Of a stretch of 64,000 nt of DNA, positions 9,189 to 17,526 are shown piece by piece. Within the stretch, counting starts at the first letter, position 1; each line of letters begins with the position of its first letter. The notes under the pieces were generated by a model that worked only from the letters and a program-made list of their open reading frames with translations, was not told where the DNA came from and did no database searches. The stretch comes from Bradyrhizobium niftali (GTDB lineage: Bacteria; Pseudomonadota; Alphaproteobacteria; Rhizobiales; Xanthobacteraceae): positions 182,175 to 246,174 of the forward strand of contig NZ_SPQT01000009.1 in NCBI RefSeq assembly GCF_004571025.1, in the 5' to 3' direction. Both the position numbers and the translations under genes were made by a program.

Positions 9189-9230
9189 CGGCGCGTACGA
9201 CGATCTGATACATCGACAGGAGAGATATCC

Positions 9231-9995
9231 ATGAACATTTCATTCGAGGGACAGGTTGCGCTGGTGACCGGCGCTGCGTCCGGGCTGGGCCTCGCCACGG
9301 CAAAGGCTTTCGCGGAATCCGGGGCGTCCGTCGCGCTGGCGGACTGGAACGAGGACGCAGTACGTGCCGAGGCCGGGGAGCTGGCCACCCGGGGTCATAA
9401 GGCCATCGCCATCCGCTGCGACGTCTCCGATGACGCACAGGTCGAAGCCATGGTCGCGAAGACGGTCGCCGCCTTCGGCAGGCTCGATGCCGCCTATAAC
9501 AACGCGGGCGTCCAGAATGTCCTCGCAGAGACGGCCGACACCACGCGCGAGGATTACGACCGCGTCATGGGGATCAATCTCCGCGGCGAATGGAGCTGCA
9601 TGAAATTCGAGCTGCAACAGATGCGCAAACAGGGAAGCGGCGCGATCGTCAATTGCTCGTCTCTCGGGGGACTTGTGGGAGGCGCCGAGCGCGGCATCTA
9701 TCACGCGGCCAAGCACGGCGTCCTTGGCTTCACCAAGAGCGCGGCGCTCGAATATGCGGCACGCGGCATCCGTATCAATGCCATATGCCCCGGGCTGATC
9801 TGGACCCCGATGGCCGACCAGATGGTTGCCGCCGGTCAGGGCGATGCTCTCAAAGCTCTAGAGAAGAGCGTGCCGATGGGACGGGTCGGCCGCCCCGAGG
9901 AGATTGCGAGCGCGGTGCTGTGGCTCTGTAGCGATGCAGCCAGCTACGTGACCGGCCAATCGATCTCGGTCGACGGCGGCTTCATCATGCGCTGA
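9231..9995 (+). CDS. Short-chain dehydrogenase/reductase (SDR)
   Basis: The 254-residue classical SDR has the NAD(P)-binding TGAASGLGLATA at about residues 12-23, NNAG at about 88-91, catalytic Ser in NCSSLGG, YHAAKHG with Tyr and Lys, and the C-terminal TGQSISVDGG. A clear AGGAG precedes the ATG. It ends the likely cupin-AKR-SDR operon. The substrate is unknown; acidic WN after the second strand (LADWNED) suggests a preference for NAD(H). Confidence 0.93.
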   Translation: MNISFEGQVALVTGAASGLGLATAKAFAESGASVALADWNEDAVRAEAGELATRGHKAIAIRCDVSDDAQVEAMVAKTVAAFGRLDAAYNNAGVQNVLAETADTTREDYDRVMGINLRGEWSCMKFELQQMRKQGSGAIVNCSSLGGLVGGAERGIYHAAKHGVLGFTKSAALEYAARGIRINAICPGLIWTPMADQMVAAGQGDALKALEKSVPMGRVGRPEEIASAVLWLCSDAASYVTGQSISVDGGFIMR

Positions 9996-10037
9996 AGAGG
10001 GCGGGCACTCGCGAAGTTCCCTCAGCGCGACGCGACT

Positions 10038-10874
10038 TCAGAAGGAGCCGTCCGTCGACTTGGAGAGATCCGCGTGAGCTAGCAACTCCTCAAGCCGAGC
10101 TTCGAGCGCTGGCTTGACCACTGCGAGCGCGTCGCTGCCGGCCACAAACTGCCTGGGTGGATTGTCCATCCCGGCGATCTTGACCAGGACGTCGCCAAGC
10201 CTGGCCGGATCACCCTGCTGGGCGCCGTGATAGCCCGACCACATGTTTTCGGCGGTGCCTTCCGCCGCGTAGTCCTCGATCGTGCTGCCGGCATATTTGG
10301 CGTTGTGGGCGTCGAGGAGGTCCGTCCGGAAGAAGCCGGGCTCGACTGCGACGATCTTGATGCCGAACGGCTCGACCTCATGGGCCACCGATGCCGACAG
10401 GCCTTCGACCGCGAACTTTGCGGCGCTATAGGCCCCGCAATGCTTGAAGCCGACGATACCCGCCAGGGAGCTGATGTTGATGATCCGGCCGGATCTCTGC
10501 TTGCGCATCACCGGAAGCACCGCGCGCATCATGTACATCACGCCGTAGAAGTTGGTCGCGATCAGCTGCTCGATTTCAGCGGTGCTCAACTCCTCGAAAT
10601 TACCGAGCAGGCTGTAGCCGGCATTGTTGACGAGAACGTCGATGCGCCCGAAAGCGCGGATCGCCGCGTCAACCGAAGGCTTCGCCTGTGCCTCATCGGC
10701 GACGTCCAGCTGGACGACCGCGAGGTTGTCGCCTGCGACGTCGTTCAGGGCATTGCGGACCTTGTCGAGATTGCGGCCGGTCGCGACAACACGGTCGCCG
10801 GCCTTCAATGCCGCTCTGGCGGTTGCCGCGCCGATGCCGCTACCTGCACCCGTGATGAACCAGACCTTGCTCAT
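10038..10874 (-). CDS. Short-chain dehydrogenase/reductase (SDR)
   Basis: This 278-residue SDR contains ITGAGSGIGAATA at the N-terminus, NNAG, ISSLAGIVG with the catalytic serine, and YSAAKFA with Tyr and Lys. Arg after the second strand (ATGRNLDK) points to NADP(H). The family is the oxidoreductase type with a longer C-terminus than the 254-residue SDR next door. Its ATG overlaps a TGA that belongs to the frame of the molybdenum hydroxylase fossil immediately upstream (ATGA), so it probably once lay directly behind a full copy of that gene. Confidence 0.92.
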   Translation of the reverse strand: MSKVWFITGAGSGIGAATARAALKAGDRVVATGRNLDKVRNALNDVAGDNLAVVQLDVADEAQAKPSVDAAIRAFGRIDVLVNNAGYSLLGNFEELSTAEIEQLIATNFYGVMYMMRAVLPVMRKQRSGRIINISSLAGIVGFKHCGAYSAAKFAVEGLSASVAHEVEPFGIKIVAVEPGFFRTDLLDAHNAKYAGSTIEDYAAEGTAENMWSGYHGAQQGDPARLGDVLVKIAGMDNPPRQFVAGSDALAVVKPALEARLEELLAHADLSKSTDGSF

Positions 10875-10897
10875 GCTTGACTCTTGTTGTCGATGTC

Positions 10898-10933
10898 GAA
10901 GGGCAGCTGACGCAGCGGCTTTCCGGTCAGCCG
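10898..10933 (-). pseudogene. Fossil of the molybdenum hydroxylase large-subunit 3' end
   Basis: Read on the minus strand these 36 bases encode RLTGKPLRQLPF, the same as the C-terminus of the large subunit at 11433-11468; 32 of 36 bases agree. The frame then runs to a TGA overlapping the SDR start. The fossil directly abuts the stop codon of the SnoaL-like gene, so that gene sits between two copies of the same gene end. Confidence 0.82.
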
Positions 10934-11353
10934 CTAATTTCCAGGGACCGCGCCAATCTGCTGAAGTAATCCGAGCAGATCGGGTTGCCCCGTCTCCTCG
11001 ATGATCTGCCCGTCAGACAGGCGATAGATGTTCAGCGCCTGGACCGCGATTGTCTTCCCGGTCGATGGGGTGCCGAAGAAGGTGCCAAGGTGCGTGCCTC
11101 GCATGGTGAAGCGAGCAGCCACCTTGTCACCTTCGGCGACCATCTCCTCGAGCGTCCATTGAATATCCGGGAAACCTCCCCGCATCATCTGGATGATCGC
11201 GAGGTAGCCCGCAGGGCCTCGCATCGGCTCGCTGCGCCCGGGGACATGGAAGATCGCATCCGGAGAAATGAGCTCTGCGGCCAGAGTCTCGCTAGCGGTG
11301 TTGATGAATTCCGTGAAACGGATCATCACTCCCTTGTTCGCGTCTGGTGTCAT
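10934..11353 (-). CDS. SnoaL-like / NTF2-fold ester cyclase-like protein
   Basis: The 139-residue protein has the SnoaL-like polyketide cyclase pattern: an N-terminal helix (MIRFTEFINTASE), ISPDAIFHVPG, GPAGYLAIIQMMRGGFPDIQWTL, and ARFTMRGTHLGTFFG. Such proteins use the NTF2 fold for small-molecule isomerisation or hydrolysis, or only for binding. The catalytic residues cannot be assigned with certainty. The start at 11353 gives MTPDANKGVMIRF. It lies between the large-subunit gene and a fossil of that gene's end, so it appears to be a later insertion. Confidence 0.85.
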   Translation of the reverse strand: MTPDANKGVMIRFTEFINTASETLAAELISPDAIFHVPGRSEPMRGPAGYLAIIQMMRGGFPDIQWTLEEMVAEGDKVAARFTMRGTHLGTFFGTPSTGKTIAVQALNIYRLSDGQIIEETGQPDLLGLLQQIGAVPGN

Positions 11354-11420
11354 GACGTCAGCTCTCTATCCATTGATGAAGTGGATCTTCGGTAAATTCA
11401 TCGAGCCGTTTGCCACCTGG

Positions 11421-13661
11421 TCAGGCCAGTTTGAACGGCAACTGACGCAGCGGCTTGCCGGTCAGTCGAGCGATGGCATTGGCGAAAGCCGGTGCCAGAG
11501 GCGGCAGGCCGGGCTCGCCGATACCCGTGGGCGGCTCGGCGCTGGGCACGATGTGGACGTTGAACTCGGGCATGTCGGTAATGCGCGCGACGGTGTAGCC
11601 GTCAAAGTTGCTCTGCTCGACGACACCGTCCTTGAGCGTGATGGCCGAACCCGGCAGGCACATCGACAGGCCGGTGACCGCCGCGCCCTGCACCTGGGCC
11701 TCCACGGTGCGCGGGTTTACCGCCAGATTGCAATGCACGCCTGCCGTCACGCGGTGCAGCATCGGCCGGCCGTCTTTCACCGAGGCTTCCACCACATAGG
11801 CCACCACGGAATCGAAGGACTCGTGCACGGCCACGCCCCAGGCTCGGCCCTCGGGTAGGCGCGTCTTGCCATAGCCGCTCTTGTCCACCGCCAGTTGCAG
11901 CGCGTCCCTGTGGCGCAGATGCTTGTCACCGAACATGCGCATCCGATAGGCAACCGGATCCTGCTGCGTCGTGCGAGCGATTTCGTCGAGCAGGGTCTCC
12001 ATCACGAAGGCGGTGTGGGTGGAGCCCACGCTGCGCCACCACAGCACCGGCACGTTGAGCTTGGGATGGTGCACGGTCAGTCGCATCGGCAGCGGGTAGG
12101 GATCCCGCATGCCTTCGGTGGCCGTGCCGTCGATGCCGTTCTTGACCTGGAACTGTTCGAACACGGAGCCCGTGGTGATGGACTGGCCGACGATGACGTG
12201 ATCCCAGGCCAGAACGTTGCCGCGCTCGTCGAAGCCGACGCGGGCGCGGTGCAGATGCATGGGACGGTAGAAGCCGCCCCGCATGTCGTCCTCTCGGCTC
12301 CACAGCGTGCGCACCGGTGCGTTCAGCCCGGCGGCACGCGCGGCCTTCGCGATCTCGCAGGCCTCGACCACGGTGTCGCTCGTGCTGGAGAAACGTCGGC
12401 CGAAGCCGCCGCCGGCCATCTGCACATGGACCGTCACCTGCTCGGGCTTGAGGTTCAGCACACGCGCCGCCGCACCGGCATCCAATCCGGCGCACTGGCT
12501 GCCGACCCACAGCTCGGCGCGGCCCTCGGTGAGGGCAACGGTGCAGTTCAACGGCTCCATCGCCGCGTGGGCGAGGTAGGGGAATACAAACTCGGCTTCC
12601 AGTTGCTGGGGGGCTGTGGCGAGCGGCGCCATGTCGGCGTCGAACTTGCGCGGGCCGGGACGTCCGGCCAGTTCGCGGTACTGGACGAGTTGTCGTTCGC
12701 TGTCGACCTTCTCCACCTTGGCGGTGTCCCAAGTCAGCTTCAACGCGTCGCGGCCCTGCGTGGCCTGCCAGTATCCGTCGGCCACCACCGCGACGCCTTC
12801 GGCGCCGCCATCCAGCGGCACGCGCAGCACGGCCCTGACGCCCTTGATCGCGCGTGCCGCGCTGTCGTCCATTGCGGCAAGGCGCGCCCCGAACACCGGC
12901 GGACGCGCCACGACGGCGGTCAACTGACCGGGCAGGCGAGCATCGATGCCGAAATCCTGTCGCCCGCTGCTCTTGGCCTGCGCATCCAGGCGCGGCGTGG
13001 GGCGGCCGATGATGCGGAAATCCTTCGGATCCTTCAGCGTAACCTTCTCGGGCACCGGCTGCGCCATGGCGGCTTCGGCCAGTTCGCCGTAACCGAGCTT
13101 GCGGCCGCCGGGACCGAGCACCGTACCGGCCTGCGTGCGCAGCGTGGCTACGTCGACCTTCCAGCGCGCCGCGGCCGCGCCGAGCAACATGGCCCGTGCG
13201 CGTGCGCCGAGCTCGCGATACTGCGAAAAACTGTTCTTGATCGAATGCGAGCCGCCAGTGAGATGGATGCCGAACAGCGGATCGACATAGGCTGCATCGT
13301 TGGTGCCGTGCCGGCTGCGCACCAGGCTCCAGTCGGCGTCGAGCTCCTCCGCCAGGATCATCGGCAACGCGGTGTGGACGCCCTGTCCGAATTCCAGTCG
13401 GTTGATGGTCACGGTGACTTCGCCGTTGCCGGCGATCTGGACGAAGGCTGACGGCTGCTGCGTCGGCTTGAGACTGCTGGCGGCCTTGCCACCGGCGGCC
13501 GGATCGGCCAACGCGATGTGCGGAAAGGCGCCGAGCGCCAGCCCGGTGGCGCCGGCGAGTTTCAGGAAGCTGCGGCGCGGCAGCGTCTTCACGGTCTGCC
13601 CCCGTTCCAGCATGTGCTGGAGCGCGCGCGGCAGTTCACTGTAGTCGATGTTGGGCAGCAT
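11421..13661 (-). CDS. Molybdopterin-binding large subunit, xanthine dehydrogenase/IorB family
   Basis: The 746-residue protein is the molybdenum cofactor subunit of a two-component hydroxylase of the isoquinoline 1-oxidoreductase type. A twin-arginine signal (LPRRSFLKLAGATGLALG) lies at about residues 30-50. Family motifs follow: RLEFGQGVHTALPMILAEEL, QMAGGGFGRRF, LPMRLTVHHP and GIGEPGLPPLAPAFANA, the last holding the Glu used in catalysis. The start at 13661 is preceded by AAGGAG and lies 10 bases after the iron-sulfur subunit, with which it forms an operon. It should hydroxylate an N-heterocycle or aldehyde in the periplasm. No cytochrome subunit or chaperone gene is seen nearby. Confidence 0.9.
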   Translation of the reverse strand: MLPNIDYSELPRALQHMLERGQTVKTLPRRSFLKLAGATGLALGAFPHIALADPAAGGKAASSLKPTQQPSAFVQIAGNGEVTVTINRLEFGQGVHTALPMILAEELDADWSLVRSRHGTNDAAYVDPLFGIHLTGGSHSIKNSFSQYRELGARARAMLLGAAAARWKVDVATLRTQAGTVLGPGGRKLGYGELAEAAMAQPVPEKVTLKDPKDFRIIGRPTPRLDAQAKSSGRQDFGIDARLPGQLTAVVARPPVFGARLAAMDDSAARAIKGVRAVLRVPLDGGAEGVAVVADGYWQATQGRDALKLTWDTAKVEKVDSERQLVQYRELAGRPGPRKFDADMAPLATAPQQLEAEFVFPYLAHAAMEPLNCTVALTEGRAELWVGSQCAGLDAGAAARVLNLKPEQVTVHVQMAGGGFGRRFSSTSDTVVEACEIAKAARAAGLNAPVRTLWSREDDMRGGFYRPMHLHRARVGFDERGNVLAWDHVIVGQSITTGSVFEQFQVKNGIDGTATEGMRDPYPLPMRLTVHHPKLNVPVLWWRSVGSTHTAFVMETLLDEIARTTQQDPVAYRMRMFGDKHLRHRDALQLAVDKSGYGKTRLPEGRAWGVAVHESFDSVVAYVVEASVKDGRPMLHRVTAGVHCNLAVNPRTVEAQVQGAAVTGLSMCLPGSAITLKDGVVEQSNFDGYTVARITDMPEFNVHIVPSAEPPTGIGEPGLPPLAPAFANAIARLTGKPLRQLPFKLA

Positions 13662-13671
13662 GGCGGCTCCT

Positions 13672-14142
13672 TCAGGCGAGCGTGCGCGCGGCGTCGGCCA
13701 CGGCGGCGCGGATGCGGACATAGGTGCCGCAGCGGCAGATGTTGCCGGCCATGGCCGCGTCGATGCTGTCTGCGGTGGGTTGCTGGCCGCTCGGCAGCGA
13801 TTTGAGCAAGGCAATGGCGCTCATGATCTGGCCGCTCTGGCAGTAGCCGCACTGCGCCACGTCGTGCTTGATCCAGGCTGCATGCACGGCGGCACCGACG
13901 CGGTCGGTGCCGTCGGTCGCGGCTTCGATGGTGGTGAGCTTCTTGCCCGCGGCGTCGGAGACTGGCGTGATGCAGGAACGAATGGCTTCGCCATCCATGT
14001 GCACCGTGCAGGCGCCGCATTGGGCGGCGCCACAGCCGAACTTGGTGCCGGTCAGCCCGATGAGGTCGCGCAGCGCCCAGAGCAGGGGCATCGCAGGATC
14101 GGCATCGATCGTGACCTCTCGGTTGTTCACTATAAGCTTCAT
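13672..14142 (-). CDS. [2Fe-2S] small subunit of molybdenum hydroxylase (IorA-like)
   Basis: This 156-residue electron-transfer subunit has an N-terminal plant-type ferredoxin domain, with GCGAAQCGACTVHMDG and the preceding Cys, and a C-terminal [2Fe-2S] domain with GYCQSGQIM and GNICRCGTYVRI. Together they carry the eight cysteines for two clusters. It has no signal peptide, so it would be co-exported with the Tat-borne large subunit encoded 10 bases downstream. It is divergent to a LysR gene, with about 120 bases between. Confidence 0.94.
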   Translation of the reverse strand: MKLIVNNREVTIDADPAMPLLWALRDLIGLTGTKFGCGAAQCGACTVHMDGEAIRSCITPVSDAAGKKLTTIEAATDGTDRVGAAVHAAWIKHDVAQCGYCQSGQIMSAIALLKSLPSGQQPTADSIDAAMAGNICRCGTYVRIRAAVADAARTLA

Positions 14143-14265
14143 GAATTTGCTCCTACGGACTATCGAGCAGACCAGAGGCCAGGGCCCGCAGACAGCCAGA
14201 TAACGCTGGTTGTCGATTCCGATTAGACGCTATAATCCACTTAAGCTTATGCATGCGGTGCATGA

Positions 14266-15159
14266 ATGAAACGGGACGATCTTTATGACCTCGCCGCCTT
14301 TGCGGCGGTCGCGGAGCAGGGCAGTTTCACGCGCGCGGCGGCCGAGCTCGGCATGTCCCAGCCGGCATTGAGCCACGCCATGAAGAGCCTGGAGGAACGG
14401 CTCGGGGTGCGGCTGCTGTCGCGGACCACGCGCTCGGTATCGACGACCGAAGCGGGCGAGACGCTGCTGCGTTCGCTGCGTCCCGCGCTGGACGAGATCT
14501 CCTCAGGCGTAAATGCAGTCGGCGCTCTGCGCGGCAAGCCGTCCGGCACCGTCCGCGTTACGGCAACCAAGCACGCGGTCTCGTCCGTGGTGATGCCGGT
14601 CTTGCCGCGCTTCCTCGCGGCCCATCCCGATATCCGGGTGGACATGATCGTCGATGACAATCTGACCGACATCGTCGCGGACCGCATCGACGCCGGCATC
14701 CGTTTCGGCGACATCGTCGAGAAGGACATGATCGCGGTCCGCATCGGGCCGGACATCCGGATGGCCGTGGTCGGTGCGCCCTCGTATTTCGCCGACCATC
14801 CAGTGCCCAGGACGCCCCGCGAACTCGCCGGCCATCGTTGCATCAACTACCGGCATGTCAGGTCGGGTGGGCTTTACGCCTGGGACTTCGAGGAAAAGGG
14901 GCGGCCGTTCCAGGTGCGCGTCGAGGGGCCGCTCGTGTTCAACAACGCCGATCTGACTCGCGAGGCCGCCCTCGCGGGGCAAGGCATTGCCTATGTCTAC
15001 GCGGATGAGGTGGCGGCGGACGTCCGGGCCGGGCGGCTCAAGCGAATTCTGGAGAGATGGTGCCCGACCTTCCCCGGCTATTACCTCTATCATCCCAGCC
15101 GGCGTCAGACGCCGCCCGCATTGGCTGCATTCATCGGCGCGCTCCGCTACAAACCGTAA
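14266..15159 (+). CDS. LysR-family transcriptional regulator
   Basis: The 297-residue regulator has the helix-turn-helix GSFTRAAAELGMSQPALS at about residues 18-35 and a substrate-binding domain beginning PSGTVRVTATKHA. It is closely similar to the LysR at 6581, including the RTTRSVSTTEAGE segment and the C-terminal FPGYYLYHPSRRQ. It diverges from the molybdenum hydroxylase genes, whose expression it probably controls. The effector is unknown. Confidence 0.93.
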   Translation: MKRDDLYDLAAFAAVAEQGSFTRAAAELGMSQPALSHAMKSLEERLGVRLLSRTTRSVSTTEAGETLLRSLRPALDEISSGVNAVGALRGKPSGTVRVTATKHAVSSVVMPVLPRFLAAHPDIRVDMIVDDNLTDIVADRIDAGIRFGDIVEKDMIAVRIGPDIRMAVVGAPSYFADHPVPRTPRELAGHRCINYRHVRSGGLYAWDFEEKGRPFQVRVEGPLVFNNADLTREAALAGQGIAYVYADEVAADVRAGRLKRILERWCPTFPGYYLYHPSRRQTPPALAAFIGALRYKP

Positions 15160-15462
15160 GTTCCGAAGCTGACAAGGTTTGGCTCTAACGCCGCAGCGCG
15201 CAAGCCGCCACCGAGCGTCTGCCACACGGGTGGAGCGCTCGCGCGGCCGTCCGCGGAACATTTGGGTCCGAAAACAGCGACATATGGCCCCTTGTGGAAT
15301 GCCCGAACAACGGCCATATTGGCTGCATCGAGTTTCGGCCGAACGACTTGGCCTCGCCGCTGATAAGCGTGCCTGACTGACGACCCTCCCTCCAGATCTC
15401 GAATTCGCTGACTGCGCTCTTGAGCGCGGTTCCAAGACTTATCTATGTTAAAGGACGACCCC
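15160..15462. other. Intergenic region upstream of cspA
   Basis: No gene is supported in these 303 bases. The minus-strand frame across it has no start signal or family match. It holds a degenerate stretch around 15260-15320 that looks like decayed dispersed repeat DNA. The part nearest 15463 should be the cold-shock gene promoter and 5' leader. Confidence 0.5.
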
Positions 15463-15672
15463 ATGAATACGGGAACTGTGAAGTGGTTTAACGGCCAAAA
15501 AGGTTTCGGCTTCATTCAGCCGGACCAGGGAGGCCAGGATGTTTTCGTTCATATCAGCGCAGTCGAACGCGCCGGCATGAGCACCCTCAACGAGGGGCAG
15601 AAGGTTTCCTTCGAAATCGTCGCGGACCGCCGGACCGGCAAGTCTGCTGCGGAAAATCTGCGCGCCGCCTAA
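15463..15672 (+). CDS. cspA: Cold shock protein (CspA family)
   Basis: The 69-residue single cold-shock domain shows both RNA-binding motifs: KGFGFI (RNP1) at about residues 14-19 and VFVHIS (RNP2) at about 29-34. It acts as an RNA chaperone that melts mRNA structure. The ATG at 15463 has AAGGA at 15451; an ATG at 15445 would add six residues not typical of the family. The gene is monocistronic: an intrinsic terminator lies 65 bases after its stop. Confidence 0.95.
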   Translation: MNTGTVKWFNGQKGFGFIQPDQGGQDVFVHISAVERAGMSTLNEGQKVSFEIVADRRTGKSAAENLRAA

Positions 15673-15737
15673 GCTGCCGCAATCGGTACTATGTTGCTTT
15701 GACCACGGATGTACTGGCAGAGCTTCTGGTTCTCTCG

Positions 15738-15771
15738 ACCCGCGACTGGTTTACCGGCCGCGGGTTTTTTT
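15738..15771 (+). terminator. Intrinsic terminator after cspA
   Basis: A 7-bp stem (ACCCGCG at 15738-15744 with CGCGGGT at 15759-15765) is followed by an unbroken T run to 15771. Confidence 0.85.
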
Positions 15772-15820
15772 ACACCGGTTGCGGGTTGGCCCGCCCATCG
15801 AAACAGCTGAGGTCGCGAGC

Positions 15821-16999
15821 GTGTCCATCAATATCGATTCAGGCCAGGAACCGGATCAGGAACACGACGACGTCATGTATCCGCAGGTCCTGCCGTTTGT
15901 ATTGATCCATGCGGGATGCGTCGCGGCGATCTGGTCGGGCGTCTCGTGGCAGGCCATCGCGATCTGCGCCGCGCTTTATTGGTTGCGCATGTTTGGGATC
16001 ACCGCCGGATACCATCGCTACTTCTCGCATCGGGCCTACGCGACGAGCCGGGTGTTCCAATTCATCCTTGCCTTCATTGCCCAGAGCAGCGCGCAGAAAA
16101 GCGTGCTTTGGTGGGCCGCCAAACACCGCCATCATCATCTGCACTCGGATACGGCGCATGATGTGCACTCGCCCCGGCACAAGGGCTTCGTGTACAGTCA
16201 TGTCGGCTGGATCTTCTACCGGCAGCACGATGCGACCGACCTCGTGAAAGTATCGGATCTGGCGTCGTATCCCGAGTTGATGTGGCTGCACAGGTTGGAG
16301 CTCTTGCCGGCGGCCGTGCTCGCGGGTCTGTGCTTTCTCGTTGCCGGGTGGTCGGGACTCGTGGTCGGATTCCTCTGGAGCACCGTGCTTCTGTATCACG
16401 CCACGTTCTGCATCAACTCCCTCGCACATGTTCACGGACGCAAGCGGTATGTGACCGGTGACGACTCCCGCAACAACTGGCTGCTCGCCCTGTTGACGAT
16501 GGGCGAGGGCTGGCACAACAATCATCACGCCTACCAGGCCAGCGCCCGGCAAGGGTTCTACTGGTATGAGGTCGATCTGACCTATTACGTCCTGGTGGCC
16601 TTGTCCTGGCTCGGGATTGTCCGGGATCTGAAGTTGCCGCCCAGGCAGGTTCTGCGCAACGAGCATCGGTTGGGATCACGCGTGGTCAAGCAAGCGGCCG
16701 AGCAGCTCGCCGCTCGCTTTGATCCGGAACACATCGCGCTCGCGATCAGAACGTCGATCCACGAGACCGAATTGTCGGTCCGGGACGCGCTCAGTCTGTT
16801 GCAGCACCGTGCCGACTTGCGCCTGTCCAGCATGCCGACCCGCGAGCAGTTGCTGGCTGAGGCGCAGCGCATGTTCGCCAAGACCATATCGCTGGACGAT
16901 ATCGTCGACCGTGCCTACGAGCTCCTGCACGATTCTGTCGGCTTTCTCCTGGCTACTCCCGCTCTATCGGCCAGCACGAACGCGAAGAGTGGCATTTAG
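15821..16999 (+). CDS. Acyl-CoA / fatty acid desaturase
   Basis: The membrane di-iron desaturase has about 392 residues. All three histidine boxes are present: HRYFSH (HX4H), HRHHH (HX2HH) and HNNHH in EGWHNNHHAY. The order and spacing fit the delta-9 stearoyl-CoA desaturase type, which inserts a cis double bond into acyl chains at the inner membrane. Hydrophobic segments flank the boxes. A C-terminal extension of over 100 residues after the last box is mostly helical and soluble. The GTG at 15821 is my preferred start; TTG at 15779 and ATG at 15874 are alternatives. The cold-shock gene upstream suggests, but does not prove, a role in membrane fluidity. Confidence 0.88.
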   Translation: MSINIDSGQEPDQEHDDVMYPQVLPFVLIHAGCVAAIWSGVSWQAIAICAALYWLRMFGITAGYHRYFSHRAYATSRVFQFILAFIAQSSAQKSVLWWAAKHRHHHLHSDTAHDVHSPRHKGFVYSHVGWIFYRQHDATDLVKVSDLASYPELMWLHRLELLPAAVLAGLCFLVAGWSGLVVGFLWSTVLLYHATFCINSLAHVHGRKRYVTGDDSRNNWLLALLTMGEGWHNNHHAYQASARQGFYWYEVDLTYYVLVALSWLGIVRDLKLPPRQVLRNEHRLGSRVVKQAAEQLAARFDPEHIALAIRTSIHETELSVRDALSLLQHRADLRLSSMPTREQLLAEAQRMFAKTISLDDIVDRAYELLHDSVGFLLATPALSASTNAKSGI

Positions 17000-17023
17000 C
17001 TCGATCGTCCCCATATAAGGGGC

Positions 17024-17209
17024 ATGGCAAATTGGCAGAAGTCGACGACACGGCAAGCACCCAAGACCAAGGCTGAGCTTCGCGAGATGCTGGCTGAGGC
17101 GGTCCGTAACACGCAGCCCGGCGGAGAGTCGAAGCGCCTGGCGAAAGCCGGGAAGATCGCGGCCGGGATGACCCGCGCCGATCAAGCGTTCGGGGTCACC
17201 GTTCGCTGA
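17024..17209 (+). CDS. Small basic hypothetical protein
   Basis: I do not recognise this 61-residue protein. It is basic and helical (KTKAELREMLAEAVRNTQ, then KRLAKAGKIAAGMTRADQA), with no signal or membrane segment. It lies 24 bases after the desaturase and 18 before another small gene on the same strand, so the three may be co-transcribed. Confidence 0.55.
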   Translation: MANWQKSTTRQAPKTKAELREMLAEAVRNTQPGGESKRLAKAGKIAAGMTRADQAFGVTVR

Positions 17210-17227
17210 GCCCCGAGAAGGAGCCGC

Positions 17228-17464
17228 ATGCGCAAATTTCCCAAGCCCTCCGAGCAAGAGCTCAAAGAGGGTCCCCAGGCCGTGTCCTTTCAGATCGCGA
17301 ACGGGAACGCGCGGCAGACCTGTATTTTGCAAACCACGCTCCCAACCAAGGCGCAGGCGCAAAAATACCTTCTCGCCAATTGGCCGGCGGTCGAAAAGAT
17401 GGCTCGCGACGCTCTCGCGATGGGAGCCTTTGAGGACGGCCAGATCAAGCTCATGATGAGCTGA
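17228..17464 (+). CDS. Hypothetical protein, 78 residues
   Basis: The family is not recognised. The ATG at 17228 has a good AGAAGGAG-like site just upstream, which supports real translation. The sequence has a short beta-like part (QAVSFQIANGNARQTCILQT) followed by helices (KAQAQKYLLANWPAVEKMARDAL). It is soluble and has no signal peptide. Confidence 0.62.
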   Translation: MRKFPKPSEQELKEGPQAVSFQIANGNARQTCILQTTLPTKAQAQKYLLANWPAVEKMARDALAMGAFEDGQIKLMMS

Positions 17465-17526
17465 GCCGCCGAGGCCCGGCGGCGGACGTCAAGACAAGCA
17501 ACAGATCCGGGAACGCTGGCGGTTGA

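Noticed and set aside
11895..13451. Long plus-strand open frame opposite the molybdenum hydroxylase gene
   Set aside because: Antisense shadow of a gene with clear family motifs.
15147..15515. Minus-strand ORF across the cspA leader
   Set aside because: It overlaps the LysR end and the cspA start and consists of repeat-like sequence; no ribosome site.
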